A stretch of DNA of 64,000 nucleotides from assembly GCA_028280345.1 (NCBI GenBank), contig JANQLY010000016.1, positions 1 through 64,000 of the forward strand, given 5' to 3'. The DNA comes from Pseudomonadales bacterium. Its GTDB lineage: Bacteria; Pseudomonadota; Gammaproteobacteria; Pseudomonadales; UBA7239. The notes beneath the pieces are model-generated. The model saw nothing but the letters and a program-made list of their open reading frames with translations. It ran no database searches and had not been told where the DNA came from. Both the position numbers and the translations under genes were made by a program. How positions within the stretch are numbered: position 1 is the first letter of the stretch; the number at the start of each line of letters is the position of its first letter. Below, in pieces: positions 28,954 through 36,024 of the stretch.

Positions 28954-29722
28954 TAAAGCTCTCCTGTAGATATTCCTGGAAATCTACGCTTTTCATGAAA
29001 AGAGCTAATTGATCTAACGCTTTTTCGTAACGCTTTGAGAGTTCCCAAAGGTCGGGGAGCTGTGAAGGTTCGGTTATGATACTGCCAAATATAGCCGATA
29101 AATCGGGGCTGCCGTCTTCATTGAATGGGAGTGATGCTGCAGGTGGCAAGGTCACATCGGGGCCGTCGCTAATAGCGCGTATACCTGCAAACGGTAAATT
29201 TTTTTGTTGGGCAAATTCCGCCGCAAAAAAAGATTCATTATCTGTACTGTCAGCCAAAGTGGTTTTAAAGAGGGTTGAACTTTCTCCTGCCTCCAGGCCA
29301 AGCCATTGATCGTCAGAAAGAAACACACCATTTCTTACAGTTAGGCCTTCTGTATCCTGGGTTTGTTGCGTTAAAAATAATCTTAGCCGCTCATCCGCCT
29401 CTATGACCTGATCGCGATAAAGTGACCTGGTCGCCAATACGATACTTCCTTCGCTAATTTCAGGGTTCAAACCGCCAGCAACACCAAAACTGATCACTGC
29501 TTTTATATTGTCCAGTTGGACTTCACTCAGCTTTTTCCTTAGTACTTTGAAGTTGCCTGTACCAATGACAATTTCTGTACTTTCAGTATTTGCAGATAGT
29601 GCGGCTTCAGCTTCATCAGGCATCCCAACCACAATTAAGACTTTGCAATCCCCAAGAGCGAGAAAGGGAAAGACGGTCAACACTGCGAAAAGCATGAATT
29701 GCTTTCTATGTTGGTTAATCAT
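28940..29722 (-). CDS. HpnG-like nucleoside phosphorylase with N-terminal signal/anchor sequence
   Basis: ISFGVAGGLNPEISEGSIVLA, LPFAGIRAISD and TLPPAASLPFNEDG match the hopanoid-associated phosphorylase (HpnG) branch of the phosphorylase superfamily. The usual DMES motif reads DNES. ATG 29722 is preferred: AGGG lies seven bases upstream, and longer forms would overlap the divergent TetR gene. That start gives a short basic segment and a hydrophobic stretch (FMLFAVLTVFPFLALG) leading straight into the first core strand, so the enzyme is either exported or anchored. HpnG removes adenine from adenosylhopane in hopanoid makers, but no hopanoid gene is in this window, so the substrate is uncertain. 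It forms an operon with the nucleosidase gene downstream. Confidence 0.75.
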   Translation of the reverse strand: MINQHRKQFMLFAVLTVFPFLALGDCKVLIVVGMPDEAEAALSANTESTEIVIGTGNFKVLRKKLSEVQLDNIKAVISFGVAGGLNPEISEGSIVLATRSLYRDQVIEADERLRLFLTQQTQDTEGLTVRNGVFLSDDQWLGLEAGESSTLFKTTLADSTDNESFFAAEFAQQKNLPFAGIRAISDGPDVTLPPAASLPFNEDGSPDLSAIFGSIITEPSQLPDLWELSKRYEKALDQLALFMKSVDFQEYLQESFNECQ

Positions 29723-29763
29723 GGGCATGCCCTGGAAGCTTGTGCAAAGAGTGAATTTCTGAT

Positions 29764-29785
29764 TTACTAGCCAAATGGCTAATAA
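29764..29785. promoter_or_regulatory. Operator-like palindrome over the tetR start codon
   Basis: Half-sites TAGCCA (29768-29773) and TGGCTA (29776-29781) flank a two-base centre, and the outer TTA/TAA triplets extend the symmetry to 22 bp with one mismatched pair. It lies next to the short gap between the TetR gene and the divergent nucleosidase operon. Size and position fit a TetR-family operator that controls both directions. Regulation is inferred. Confidence 0.6.
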
Positions 29786-30392
29786 TAGTGAATTGGGAAG
29801 GCGTTCGCAAGAGGTTGCGCTACAGACGCGCAGTCGCATTCTTGATGAGGCAGAAAGTCTCTTTGCGCGCATGGGGTTTGGTGTATCTCTACGGCAGATT
29901 GCCAGGGCCAGTGGAGTTCATCACCACACAGTCCAACACCATTTCACGAATAAAAAAGCTCTGTTTGAGGCTGTTCTCACGCGCTGGGATGATGAAATTC
30001 AGGCGACGCTTGTTGCGGCAACACAGGGTCTGACGGATATCGAGGACTTTATTGATGTTGGTATAGATACAGTTTTTGAATTCTTACTGGAAAAGCGAAA
30101 CTGGGTTATCGTGACAACCATGGCTGCAACCGGGTTAACACGTGAGGAGGGCATTTACCTCAAACAAGACAGTTGGCTCAGTTTTATCAATGGGGATACC
30201 ACTCGGATTTCTCTGGGTAAAGATGTCGATGCTGGCCTATTTATGATGACAATTGGCGGAATTTTGCATTATCACATCCTGGTTCAGGAGCATTACCTCG
30301 CAATTTACGGGAAAACACTAGATGACGAAGAAACGAGGGCTCAAACTCTGGAGCACATTAAAGGCATTATTCACTCTATTATAAAAATCTAG
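29775..30392 (+). CDS. TetR-family transcriptional regulator
   Basis: The 205-residue protein has a TetR_N helix-turn-helix in residues about 17-63 (RILDEAESLFARMGF, SLRQIARASGVHHHTVQHHF, NKKALFEAVL) and a helical ligand-binding C-terminal domain that I cannot assign to a subfamily. It is divergent from the two nucleoside-phosphorylase-like genes, with a palindrome over its own start codon, so it probably represses itself and that operon and responds to a small molecule. No Shine-Dalgarno is visible before the ATG; a leaderless or very short-leader mRNA is possible. Confidence 0.9.
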   Translation: MANNSELGRRSQEVALQTRSRILDEAESLFARMGFGVSLRQIARASGVHHHTVQHHFTNKKALFEAVLTRWDDEIQATLVAATQGLTDIEDFIDVGIDTVFEFLLEKRNWVIVTTMAATGLTREEGIYLKQDSWLSFINGDTTRISLGKDVDAGLFMMTIGGILHYHILVQEHYLAIYGKTLDDEETRAQTLEHIKGIIHSIIKI

Positions 30393-30819
30393 CTGTGGCT
30401 TAAAGTTACTTTTTTGGCAAAAACCATCAACGAGATCGAAGCCTTAGGCGCCTCCCGGAAGATTCCTGTATGCTTAAATTCCGCTTGGGCACGGGTAAAA
30501 CTGGCGCCAGAGCATAGATGAGAGGCATTTCTGATTAGTTACAGAATGGCACCGCATCAACACCATTATATTCGCATAATATATATTATGTTAAATTATG
30601 CGTATAGCTACAGGCCCCGTACTTTCAGGGTTTTCAGATTAAGCTCTCTTTTATAAAAGCTCGCATCCCGGAATTGCCTTACATCGGCATATTCTCCTGC
30701 CCGTACAAAAACCTCGATAAGAAAACTGGCCCCTGTGGTAATATCGACACTGTGTTCCAAAATATGTACTTCCGGAAATGCAGAAACAATAAACAACATT
30801 CATACCATCGGTTGTAACC
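30393..30819. other. Intergenic region of 427 bp before prc
   Basis: It holds a set of ATTATG half-sites (30573-30602) and a 63-codon minus-strand frame (30608-30799, first residues MLFIVSAFPEVHILEH) with no Shine-Dalgarno, family or partner that I recognise. That frame would cover the promoter of prc, so I do not call it a gene. No terminator is obvious after tetR. Confidence 0.4.
30573..30602. promoter_or_regulatory. AT-rich palindrome with three ATTATG/CATAAT half-sites
   Basis: CATAATAT/ATATTATG at 30575-30590 is a perfect 16-bp palindrome, and CGCATAAT (30573-30580) is also inverted as ATTATGCG at 30595-30602. Three half-sites in 30 bp suggest binding of a dimeric regulator about 220 bp upstream of prc. 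The regulator is not known. Confidence 0.4.
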
Positions 30820-32976
30820 ATGATGTCCAGGACTGCTACGCAAACTCTGAATAAATCTGTCTATTTTCTGTTGTCACTTACTGCGGCATTACTGATCGCT
30901 TTTGCTACTTCCAATTGGCAGATTGCCAATGCCAAAGCTACAGCCCCCACTGAGCAACTATTTGAGTTTTCGAAAGCTGATGCCCGAATTACCCTGGATA
31001 TCATCGAGCAACTGCAAAATCAACATTATCGCCGTCTGGAGCTGGATGATCAGTTTTCGATCAATTTAATGGATAGCTATATTGAGAGCCTCGACCCGCT
31101 TAGAATTTACTTCACCCAAGCTGACATCAAGGAGTTTCATAAATATCGCACAGAACTGGACGATATGATCATAGACGGGGATTTGTCGCTTATAGCCACC
31201 ATCTACAATCGCTACTATGCGAGTAGCACTCGCCTGCTCCGCTACAGCGTGGATAACCTTGAAACCATGCTGGAGGACTTTGATTTTGAGAATACAAAGG
31301 ATGCTATTAGCTTGGATCGGGAAAGTGCTGAGCCACCAGCTGATGAAAATGAGGTGATGGCATTGTGGTATAAGCGGGTACAAAACGATGTACTCAATCT
31401 TCGCCTCGCTGATGAAACGGATGAGGAAATTCTCAAAACGCTCGGCAAGCGTTATCAAACCCGCCTGGAGCGTATGGAAAAACGCAAGGTTGAAGATGTG
31501 TACGATATTTTTATCAATAATCTCTCTCGTCAGTACGACCCACACACGAGCTGGATGTCTCCTCGTACGATGGAAAACTTTAAAATCAATATGTCACTCT
31601 CGCTTGAAGGTATCGGTGCAGTACTGCAAAAGGATGGCGAACATACCAAGGTTGTGCGGCTGGTTACCGGTGGCCCGGCTTTCAAACAGGGTGAACTAAA
31701 GGCCGGAGATAAAATTACCGGTGTTGCCCAAGGTGACGAGGATATAGAGGATGTGGTTGGCTGGCGTCTGGATGAAGTGGTACAGCTGATTCGCGGCCCA
31801 AAAGACTCCACGGTTCGTTTACTGATTGAGGGTTCAGATCAGGAAGCAAAAGTTGTTTCTATTGTTCGGGAAAAGGTCAAACTTGAAGACCAGGCGGCAC
31901 AGAAAACCATTATCGAAGTTAAGACAGACGATGGCGCCAAAAGGATTGGTGTTGTTGATATTCCAAACTTCTACATGGATTTTGATGCATTTCGTCGCGG
32001 TGACAGGGATTACAAGAGCACAACACGCGATGTGATTCGCCTGATTGGCGAGCTTGAGCAGGAAGGTATCGATGGCCTTGTGGTCGACTTGCGCAGCAAC
32101 GGTGGTGGCTCCCTGCGTGAGGCAGCTACCCTCACTGACCTGTTTATTGATCGCGGTCCGGTGGTACAAATTCGCAATGCAAATGACCAGATTTCCCGTC
32201 GTTATCGTTCCCAGCGTCCCCCGCTGTATACCGGTCCCTTGTTAGTTCTGTTGAATCACCTGAGTGCCTCCGCTTCAGAGATTTTTGCCGGTGCGATCCA
32301 GGATTATCAACGCGGTCTTGTGGTTGGCGCACAGACCTATGGTAAGGGCACTGTGCAAACACTTTCCGAATTATCTAGCGGTCAATTGAAACTGACTACG
32401 GCAAAATTCTACCGTGTCTCGGGTGATAGTACTCAGCACCGCGGTGTGGTGCCGGATATTACATACCCTTCCCTTTATGACTTTGAAAAGGTTGGTGAAA
32501 GTGCACTGGATTACGCCCTGCCCTGGGATCAGATTCACTCTATTTCCCATTTGAAGTACAACGATATTGGACCCTACCTTGGGAAACTGACGGAAAATCA
32601 CCAAAGCCGTATGGCAGAAAGTCCGGATTACAATTTCCTGCTACAGCGTATTGAAATACAAAATGAGCGCAGCGAAATTAAAACTCTCTCCCTGAACGAG
32701 TCTGTACGCCGTGAAGACACTGAGCAGTTTAATCAGACTATGCTTGACCTTAATAATGCCTTGCGTGAAGAAAAGGGTCTCGAGTTATTTGCAGATTTTG
32801 AAGCACTGGAACAGGATCTTGATGACAAGGCGGCGAAAAGTAGTGGCGTTAATCTGATTGATGTGGAGAATGATTTTCTGCTTGAGGAAAGCGCCTATAT
32901 TCTCAGTGATTTTATCAATCTAAAAAGCAAGGATGTTGAAAAGATTGCCTCGGAAGGTCATTTTAGTGAGTTATAA
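30820..32976 (+). CDS. prc: Carboxy-terminal processing protease Prc/Tsp
   Basis: The 718-residue protein has a signal peptide or anchor (SVYFLLSLTAALLIAFA), an N-terminal helical domain, a PDZ domain (about 240-330, SLEGIGAVLQ, GGPAFKQGELKAGDKI) and the S41 protease core with SASASEIFAGA and YGKGTVQ. Ser484 and Lys509 form the expected Ser/Lys dyad, 25 residues apart as in E. coli Tsp (Ser430/Lys455). The C-terminal DUF3340-like region follows. The enzyme acts in the periplasm on substrates with apolar C-termini, including peptidoglycan hydrolases. Length is close to the E. coli protein (682). Two adjacent ATGs (30820, 30823) are possible starts. Confidence 0.95.
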   Translation: MMSRTATQTLNKSVYFLLSLTAALLIAFATSNWQIANAKATAPTEQLFEFSKADARITLDIIEQLQNQHYRRLELDDQFSINLMDSYIESLDPLRIYFTQADIKEFHKYRTELDDMIIDGDLSLIATIYNRYYASSTRLLRYSVDNLETMLEDFDFENTKDAISLDRESAEPPADENEVMALWYKRVQNDVLNLRLADETDEEILKTLGKRYQTRLERMEKRKVEDVYDIFINNLSRQYDPHTSWMSPRTMENFKINMSLSLEGIGAVLQKDGEHTKVVRLVTGGPAFKQGELKAGDKITGVAQGDEDIEDVVGWRLDEVVQLIRGPKDSTVRLLIEGSDQEAKVVSIVREKVKLEDQAAQKTIIEVKTDDGAKRIGVVDIPNFYMDFDAFRRGDRDYKSTTRDVIRLIGELEQEGIDGLVVDLRSNGGGSLREAATLTDLFIDRGPVVQIRNANDQISRRYRSQRPPLYTGPLLVLLNHLSASASEIFAGAIQDYQRGLVVGAQTYGKGTVQTLSELSSGQLKLTTAKFYRVSGDSTQHRGVVPDITYPSLYDFEKVGESALDYALPWDQIHSISHLKYNDIGPYLGKLTENHQSRMAESPDYNFLLQRIEIQNERSEIKTLSLNESVRREDTEQFNQTMLDLNNALREEKGLELFADFEALEQDLDDKAAKSSGVNLIDVENDFLLEESAYILSDFINLKSKDVEKIASEGHFSEL

Positions 32977-33005
32977 GTTAGCCCGGTATTTCTTTTCCAT
33001 AGAGG

Positions 33006-33407
33006 CTACGAAATAGTCGTATTTTTATAGTATTTGTATACAAACAAAAGAATCATGTAAATAAACACACCAGAAAGCATTGCATACACCCATGTAAATT
33101 GAAAAACAGCGAAAAAAGCCGATCCGCTATAACTCGAAAAACCATAGTGCGTAACAAAAACAGAATAGAGGTAAACAACAGCATAGGGTGTAAAAAAATC
33201 AAACCTTAAAAAATTTTTAGCGCAATGAAACACGATGTAATGAGATATGTACACACCAATCAGAAGAAAAAGAGGCTCGACAACCAGGTTGTAAAGCACT
33301 CTAATTGAATGCTCATCAAGATCGTATTGTTTCAAGTTATTGATTAGTAAAATAAACCCTGATAGCCAGCCACAGAGTACGCCATATATTTTTTGCCCTA
33401 AAGTCAA
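33006..33407 (-). CDS. Small integral membrane protein of unknown function
   Basis: The 133 residues form about four hydrophobic segments (around 8-22, 43-60, 72-88, 98-125) with few charges, so it should lie in the inner membrane. I recognise no family. The gene is clearly more AT-rich than its neighbours. It lies 11 bp downstream of rmuC on the same strand and converges on prc. Co-transcription with rmuC is possible, but the base composition suggests a later arrival. Confidence 0.6.
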   Translation of the reverse strand: MTLGQKIYGVLCGWLSGFILLINNLKQYDLDEHSIRVLYNLVVEPLFLLIGVYISHYIVFHCAKNFLRFDFFTPYAVVYLYSVFVTHYGFSSYSGSAFFAVFQFTWVYAMLSGVFIYMILLFVYKYYKNTTIS

Positions 33408-33418
33408 TTGTACCCGCT

Positions 33419-34744
33419 TTAGTCTTTTCTATCAGTATTTAGTGTGTGCACATTGGTTGAAGATTCATCACTATCCTGATATTCATCAGGCATTTGCCGT
33501 TTGGTTTTTGCGCCAAGTTCTTCAAGCTTTTGTACCCGGCCAACCAGATTACCGCGTCCTGTGGACAAGCGCTTAACGGCCTCATCGTATGAGCCCTGGG
33601 CGCGTTCTATATGACGTCCGATATCATTAAGTGATTCCAGCACGAGTACAAACTGATCGTAGAGTTTGCCCGCTTCAAGCGCGATCTTCTCGGCATTTCG
33701 GTTTTGCTTTTCGTAGCGCCAGATGCTTTGTACGGTGCGCAAGGTGGCGAGCAAGGTTGTCGGGCTGACAACAATCGTGCCCTTGTCAAACGCATCGCGA
33801 AAAATTTCCGGTTCTTTTTCCAAAGCCACCATAAACGCGGCTTCCACAGGAATAAACAGCAATACAAAGTCGAGACTGCGCACCCCTTCCAGTTCTTCAT
33901 AGGCTTTTACGCTCAAGCCCTTGATGTGGTTTTTAATCGCCTGAGTATGGGCTTTAAGTGCCTGTTCCTTTTCTGTTTCGTCTGTTGCTGCGCAGTATCG
34001 GTCGTAATCAACGAGCGCCATTTTTGCATCAATAATAATGTCCTTGCCTTCCGGCAGATGCACAATTACATCGGGCTGGCGACGTCTGCCCTCCTCGTTC
34101 TTGAACATGGCCTGGGTTTCATATTCACGCCCTTTCACAAGACCGGAACGTTCCAGTATGCTCTCAAGCACCATTTCACCCCAGTTGCCCTGGGCTTTGT
34201 TATCTCCCTTAAGCGCATTCGTAAGGTTTACGGCTTCTTCGCTAATACGTTGGTTTAGTTCTTTCAATACACGGATTTCTCCGATCAGAGAACTGCGCTC
34301 CCGGTTTTCCTTATCGTAAACATCCTCAACTTTTTTATGAAAGTTGCCAAGTTGTTCCCTTAGTGGGTTAATGGCACTGTCGAGCTTCATCTGGCTCTGT
34401 TCGTGGAATTTCTCCTGCTTGCTATCGAAGATGCGGTTGGCAAGATTTTCGAACTCTTTGCCAAGCGTATCCTTTGCCTCCTGTAATAGTTTGAATTTCT
34501 CTGCCCATGCTTTCTGCTCCTGTTCAAGGCGTGCATTGAGCGCGGCGAGTTGTTGCTGAGTCTGTTGCAGCTCAGTCTCGGTTGACTGTTTATGTTGTAA
34601 GTCATTTTGCAAATGCTGATTCTCGCTCTCCGCGCTGCTCAGGCGCAGGGCAATCTTCTGCAATTTGTGCTGAAAAAGTAGCCATGCTGCGATCAGCCCT
34701 GTACAGAACCCGGCACCAAGATAGAGAATTTCCGTCGTAGTCAT
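33419..34744 (-). CDS. rmuC: RmuC-family DNA recombination protein
   Basis: The 441-residue protein has an N-terminal membrane anchor (LGAGFCTGLIAAWLLF), a coiled coil of about 150 residues rich in Gln, Leu and Glu, and the RmuC nuclease-like domain with KGDNKAQGNWGEMVLE, YETQAMF, QPDVIVHLPEGKDIIIDAKM and LDFVLLFIPVEAAF. The domain belongs to the PD-(D/E)xK-related fold; E. coli RmuC limits recombination at inverted repeats. It is divergent from a TPR gene at 34818. Confidence 0.95.
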   Translation of the reverse strand: MTTTEILYLGAGFCTGLIAAWLLFQHKLQKIALRLSSAESENQHLQNDLQHKQSTETELQQTQQQLAALNARLEQEQKAWAEKFKLLQEAKDTLGKEFENLANRIFDSKQEKFHEQSQMKLDSAINPLREQLGNFHKKVEDVYDKENRERSSLIGEIRVLKELNQRISEEAVNLTNALKGDNKAQGNWGEMVLESILERSGLVKGREYETQAMFKNEEGRRRQPDVIVHLPEGKDIIIDAKMALVDYDRYCAATDETEKEQALKAHTQAIKNHIKGLSVKAYEELEGVRSLDFVLLFIPVEAAFMVALEKEPEIFRDAFDKGTIVVSPTTLLATLRTVQSIWRYEKQNRNAEKIALEAGKLYDQFVLVLESLNDIGRHIERAQGSYDEAVKRLSTGRGNLVGRVQKLEELGAKTKRQMPDEYQDSDESSTNVHTLNTDRKD

Positions 34745-34817
34745 CGGCGCATTATCGCATCTTTTGTTATTATTAGCCCATTCTCACTGCCATCTTCACG
34801 GAGACAAAATAGCGTTT

Positions 34818-35243
34818 ATGCAGGAACTGGAACCAGCGCAAATACAGAAAATCAAAGCTCTTTGCCGTGAAGGCTACCGCCTCTATGATGAGGATGACTT
34901 CAAGGAAGCACTGCGCCTGTTTTACAAGGCCTGGACTGCCCTGCCCAAACCCCAGACGGAACATGAGCAGGCGGGCTGGGTACTGACGGCTATCGGTGAC
35001 TGCTATTTTAAAACCGAACAATGGGAACAGGGCCGGGAATCGCTGAGTTCAGCGTTACACTGCCCATCCATGCAGGGAAATCCGTTTATCCACTTGCGTC
35101 TGGGGCAGTGTCTGCTCGAACTTGGCAATAAGGAAAAGGCCTGCGAACATCTCGAACAGGCCTATCTGAATGGTGGTAGCAAGCTATTTCAGAATGAAAC
35201 GCCCAAATACCTGGTGGCCGCCATGCAGGGGCCGGAAGCTTAA
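34818..35243 (+). CDS. Tetratricopeptide repeat protein
   Basis: From ATG 34818 the product is 141 residues and begins MQELEPAQIQK. Three TPR-like helix pairs are visible (GYRLYDEDDFKEALRLFYKA, AIGDCYFKTEQWEQGRESL, RLGQCLLELGNKEKACEHL). There is no signal peptide, so it should be a cytoplasmic scaffold protein. A longer frame from 34764 adds an unconvincing His-rich start. The nearest Shine-Dalgarno (GGAG at 34799) is rather far. It converges on the response regulator gene, with only five bases between the stops. Confidence 0.75.
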   Translation: MQELEPAQIQKIKALCREGYRLYDEDDFKEALRLFYKAWTALPKPQTEHEQAGWVLTAIGDCYFKTEQWEQGRESLSSALHCPSMQGNPFIHLRLGQCLLELGNKEKACEHLEQAYLNGGSKLFQNETPKYLVAAMQGPEA

Positions 35244-35248
35244 CCGCG

Positions 35249-35878
35249 CTATTGAATCTCGCCGCGGGCCTTCATCACCAGGCGTACAAGTTGGGCCAGT
35301 GACTTGGCTTTCATCTTTTCCATCACATTGGCGCGATGAATTTCCACGGTGCGCTGGCTCACATTGAGGTCAATCGCAACAACCTTATTTGCCTTGCCCG
35401 CAACGACCTGCTCCATAACCTCGTTTTCACGTTCGGTCAGCGTTTCCATGCGCTTGATCACTTCACTTTTTTCAAGGCGATCAGCACGATTCTCTGCGTC
35501 GTCTTCGAGCACTTCCTTGATGCGGTCGATCAATTCCTGGTCGCGGAACGGCTTCTGGATAAAATCGGCAGCACCGGCCTTGATTGCATTGACCGCCATC
35601 GGCACATCACCGTGGCCGGTAATAAAGATCACTGGAATGACGGCATGCATTTCATCGAGCTTTTCTTGCAACTCAAGGCCACTCATACCGGGCATGCGAA
35701 TATCGAGCAGCAGGCAGCCAGGTTTGTCCTGGTCGTAGGCATCGAGGAACTCCTGCGCTGAGGCAAAGCTTTCTGCCGGCTGATCGATAGATTTCATCAG
35801 GAATTCCAGGGACTCGCGCACCGCATCGTCGTCATCCACAATGAAAACAATCGGTTTTGCTTCTTTTGTTTCTGCCAT
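35249..35878 (-). CDS. FixJ/NarL-type response regulator
   Basis: The 209-residue protein has a receiver domain (1-125) with acidic pocket DDDD at 15-18, phospho-acceptor Asp59 in LLLDIRMPGMSG, Thr in FITGHGD and Lys in IQKPF. A LuxR-type helix-turn-helix follows in residues about 140-205 (LTERENEVMEQVVAGKANKVVAIDLNVSQRTVEIHRANVMEKM). This is the FixJ subfamily. It is downstream of a histidine kinase on the same strand (146-bp gap), which is its probable partner. The start has a good TAGGAG Shine-Dalgarno; repeated AGGTT motifs lie just upstream. Confidence 0.9.
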   Translation of the reverse strand: MAETKEAKPIVFIVDDDDAVRESLEFLMKSIDQPAESFASAQEFLDAYDQDKPGCLLLDIRMPGMSGLELQEKLDEMHAVIPVIFITGHGDVPMAVNAIKAGAADFIQKPFRDQELIDRIKEVLEDDAENRADRLEKSEVIKRMETLTERENEVMEQVVAGKANKVVAIDLNVSQRTVEIHRANVMEKMKAKSLAQLVRLVMKARGEIQ

Positions 35879-36024
35879 AACAGCTCCTATACCTATAAAC
35901 CTTAAACCTTTATAACCTGTTTTAACGACTGAAATGCCAGTAAACCACGCCCGTGGCGGCCGCGCTTACTGTACACATTTTGATCAGCCTGAACAAACTC
36001 TACACTCGGTCAGATGACCCCGAA

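Noticed and set aside
29723..29872. N-terminal extension of the HpnG-like gene
   Set aside because: It would overlap the divergent TetR gene and its operator; ATG 29722 has a better ribosome site and gives a signal-like start.
30608..30799. 63-codon minus-strand frame before prc
   Set aside because: No Shine-Dalgarno or family; it would cover the prc promoter region. Kept only as a note in the gap description.
33704..34258. 184-codon plus-strand frame inside rmuC
   Set aside because: It is antisense to a well-supported RmuC gene and has no recognisable domain.
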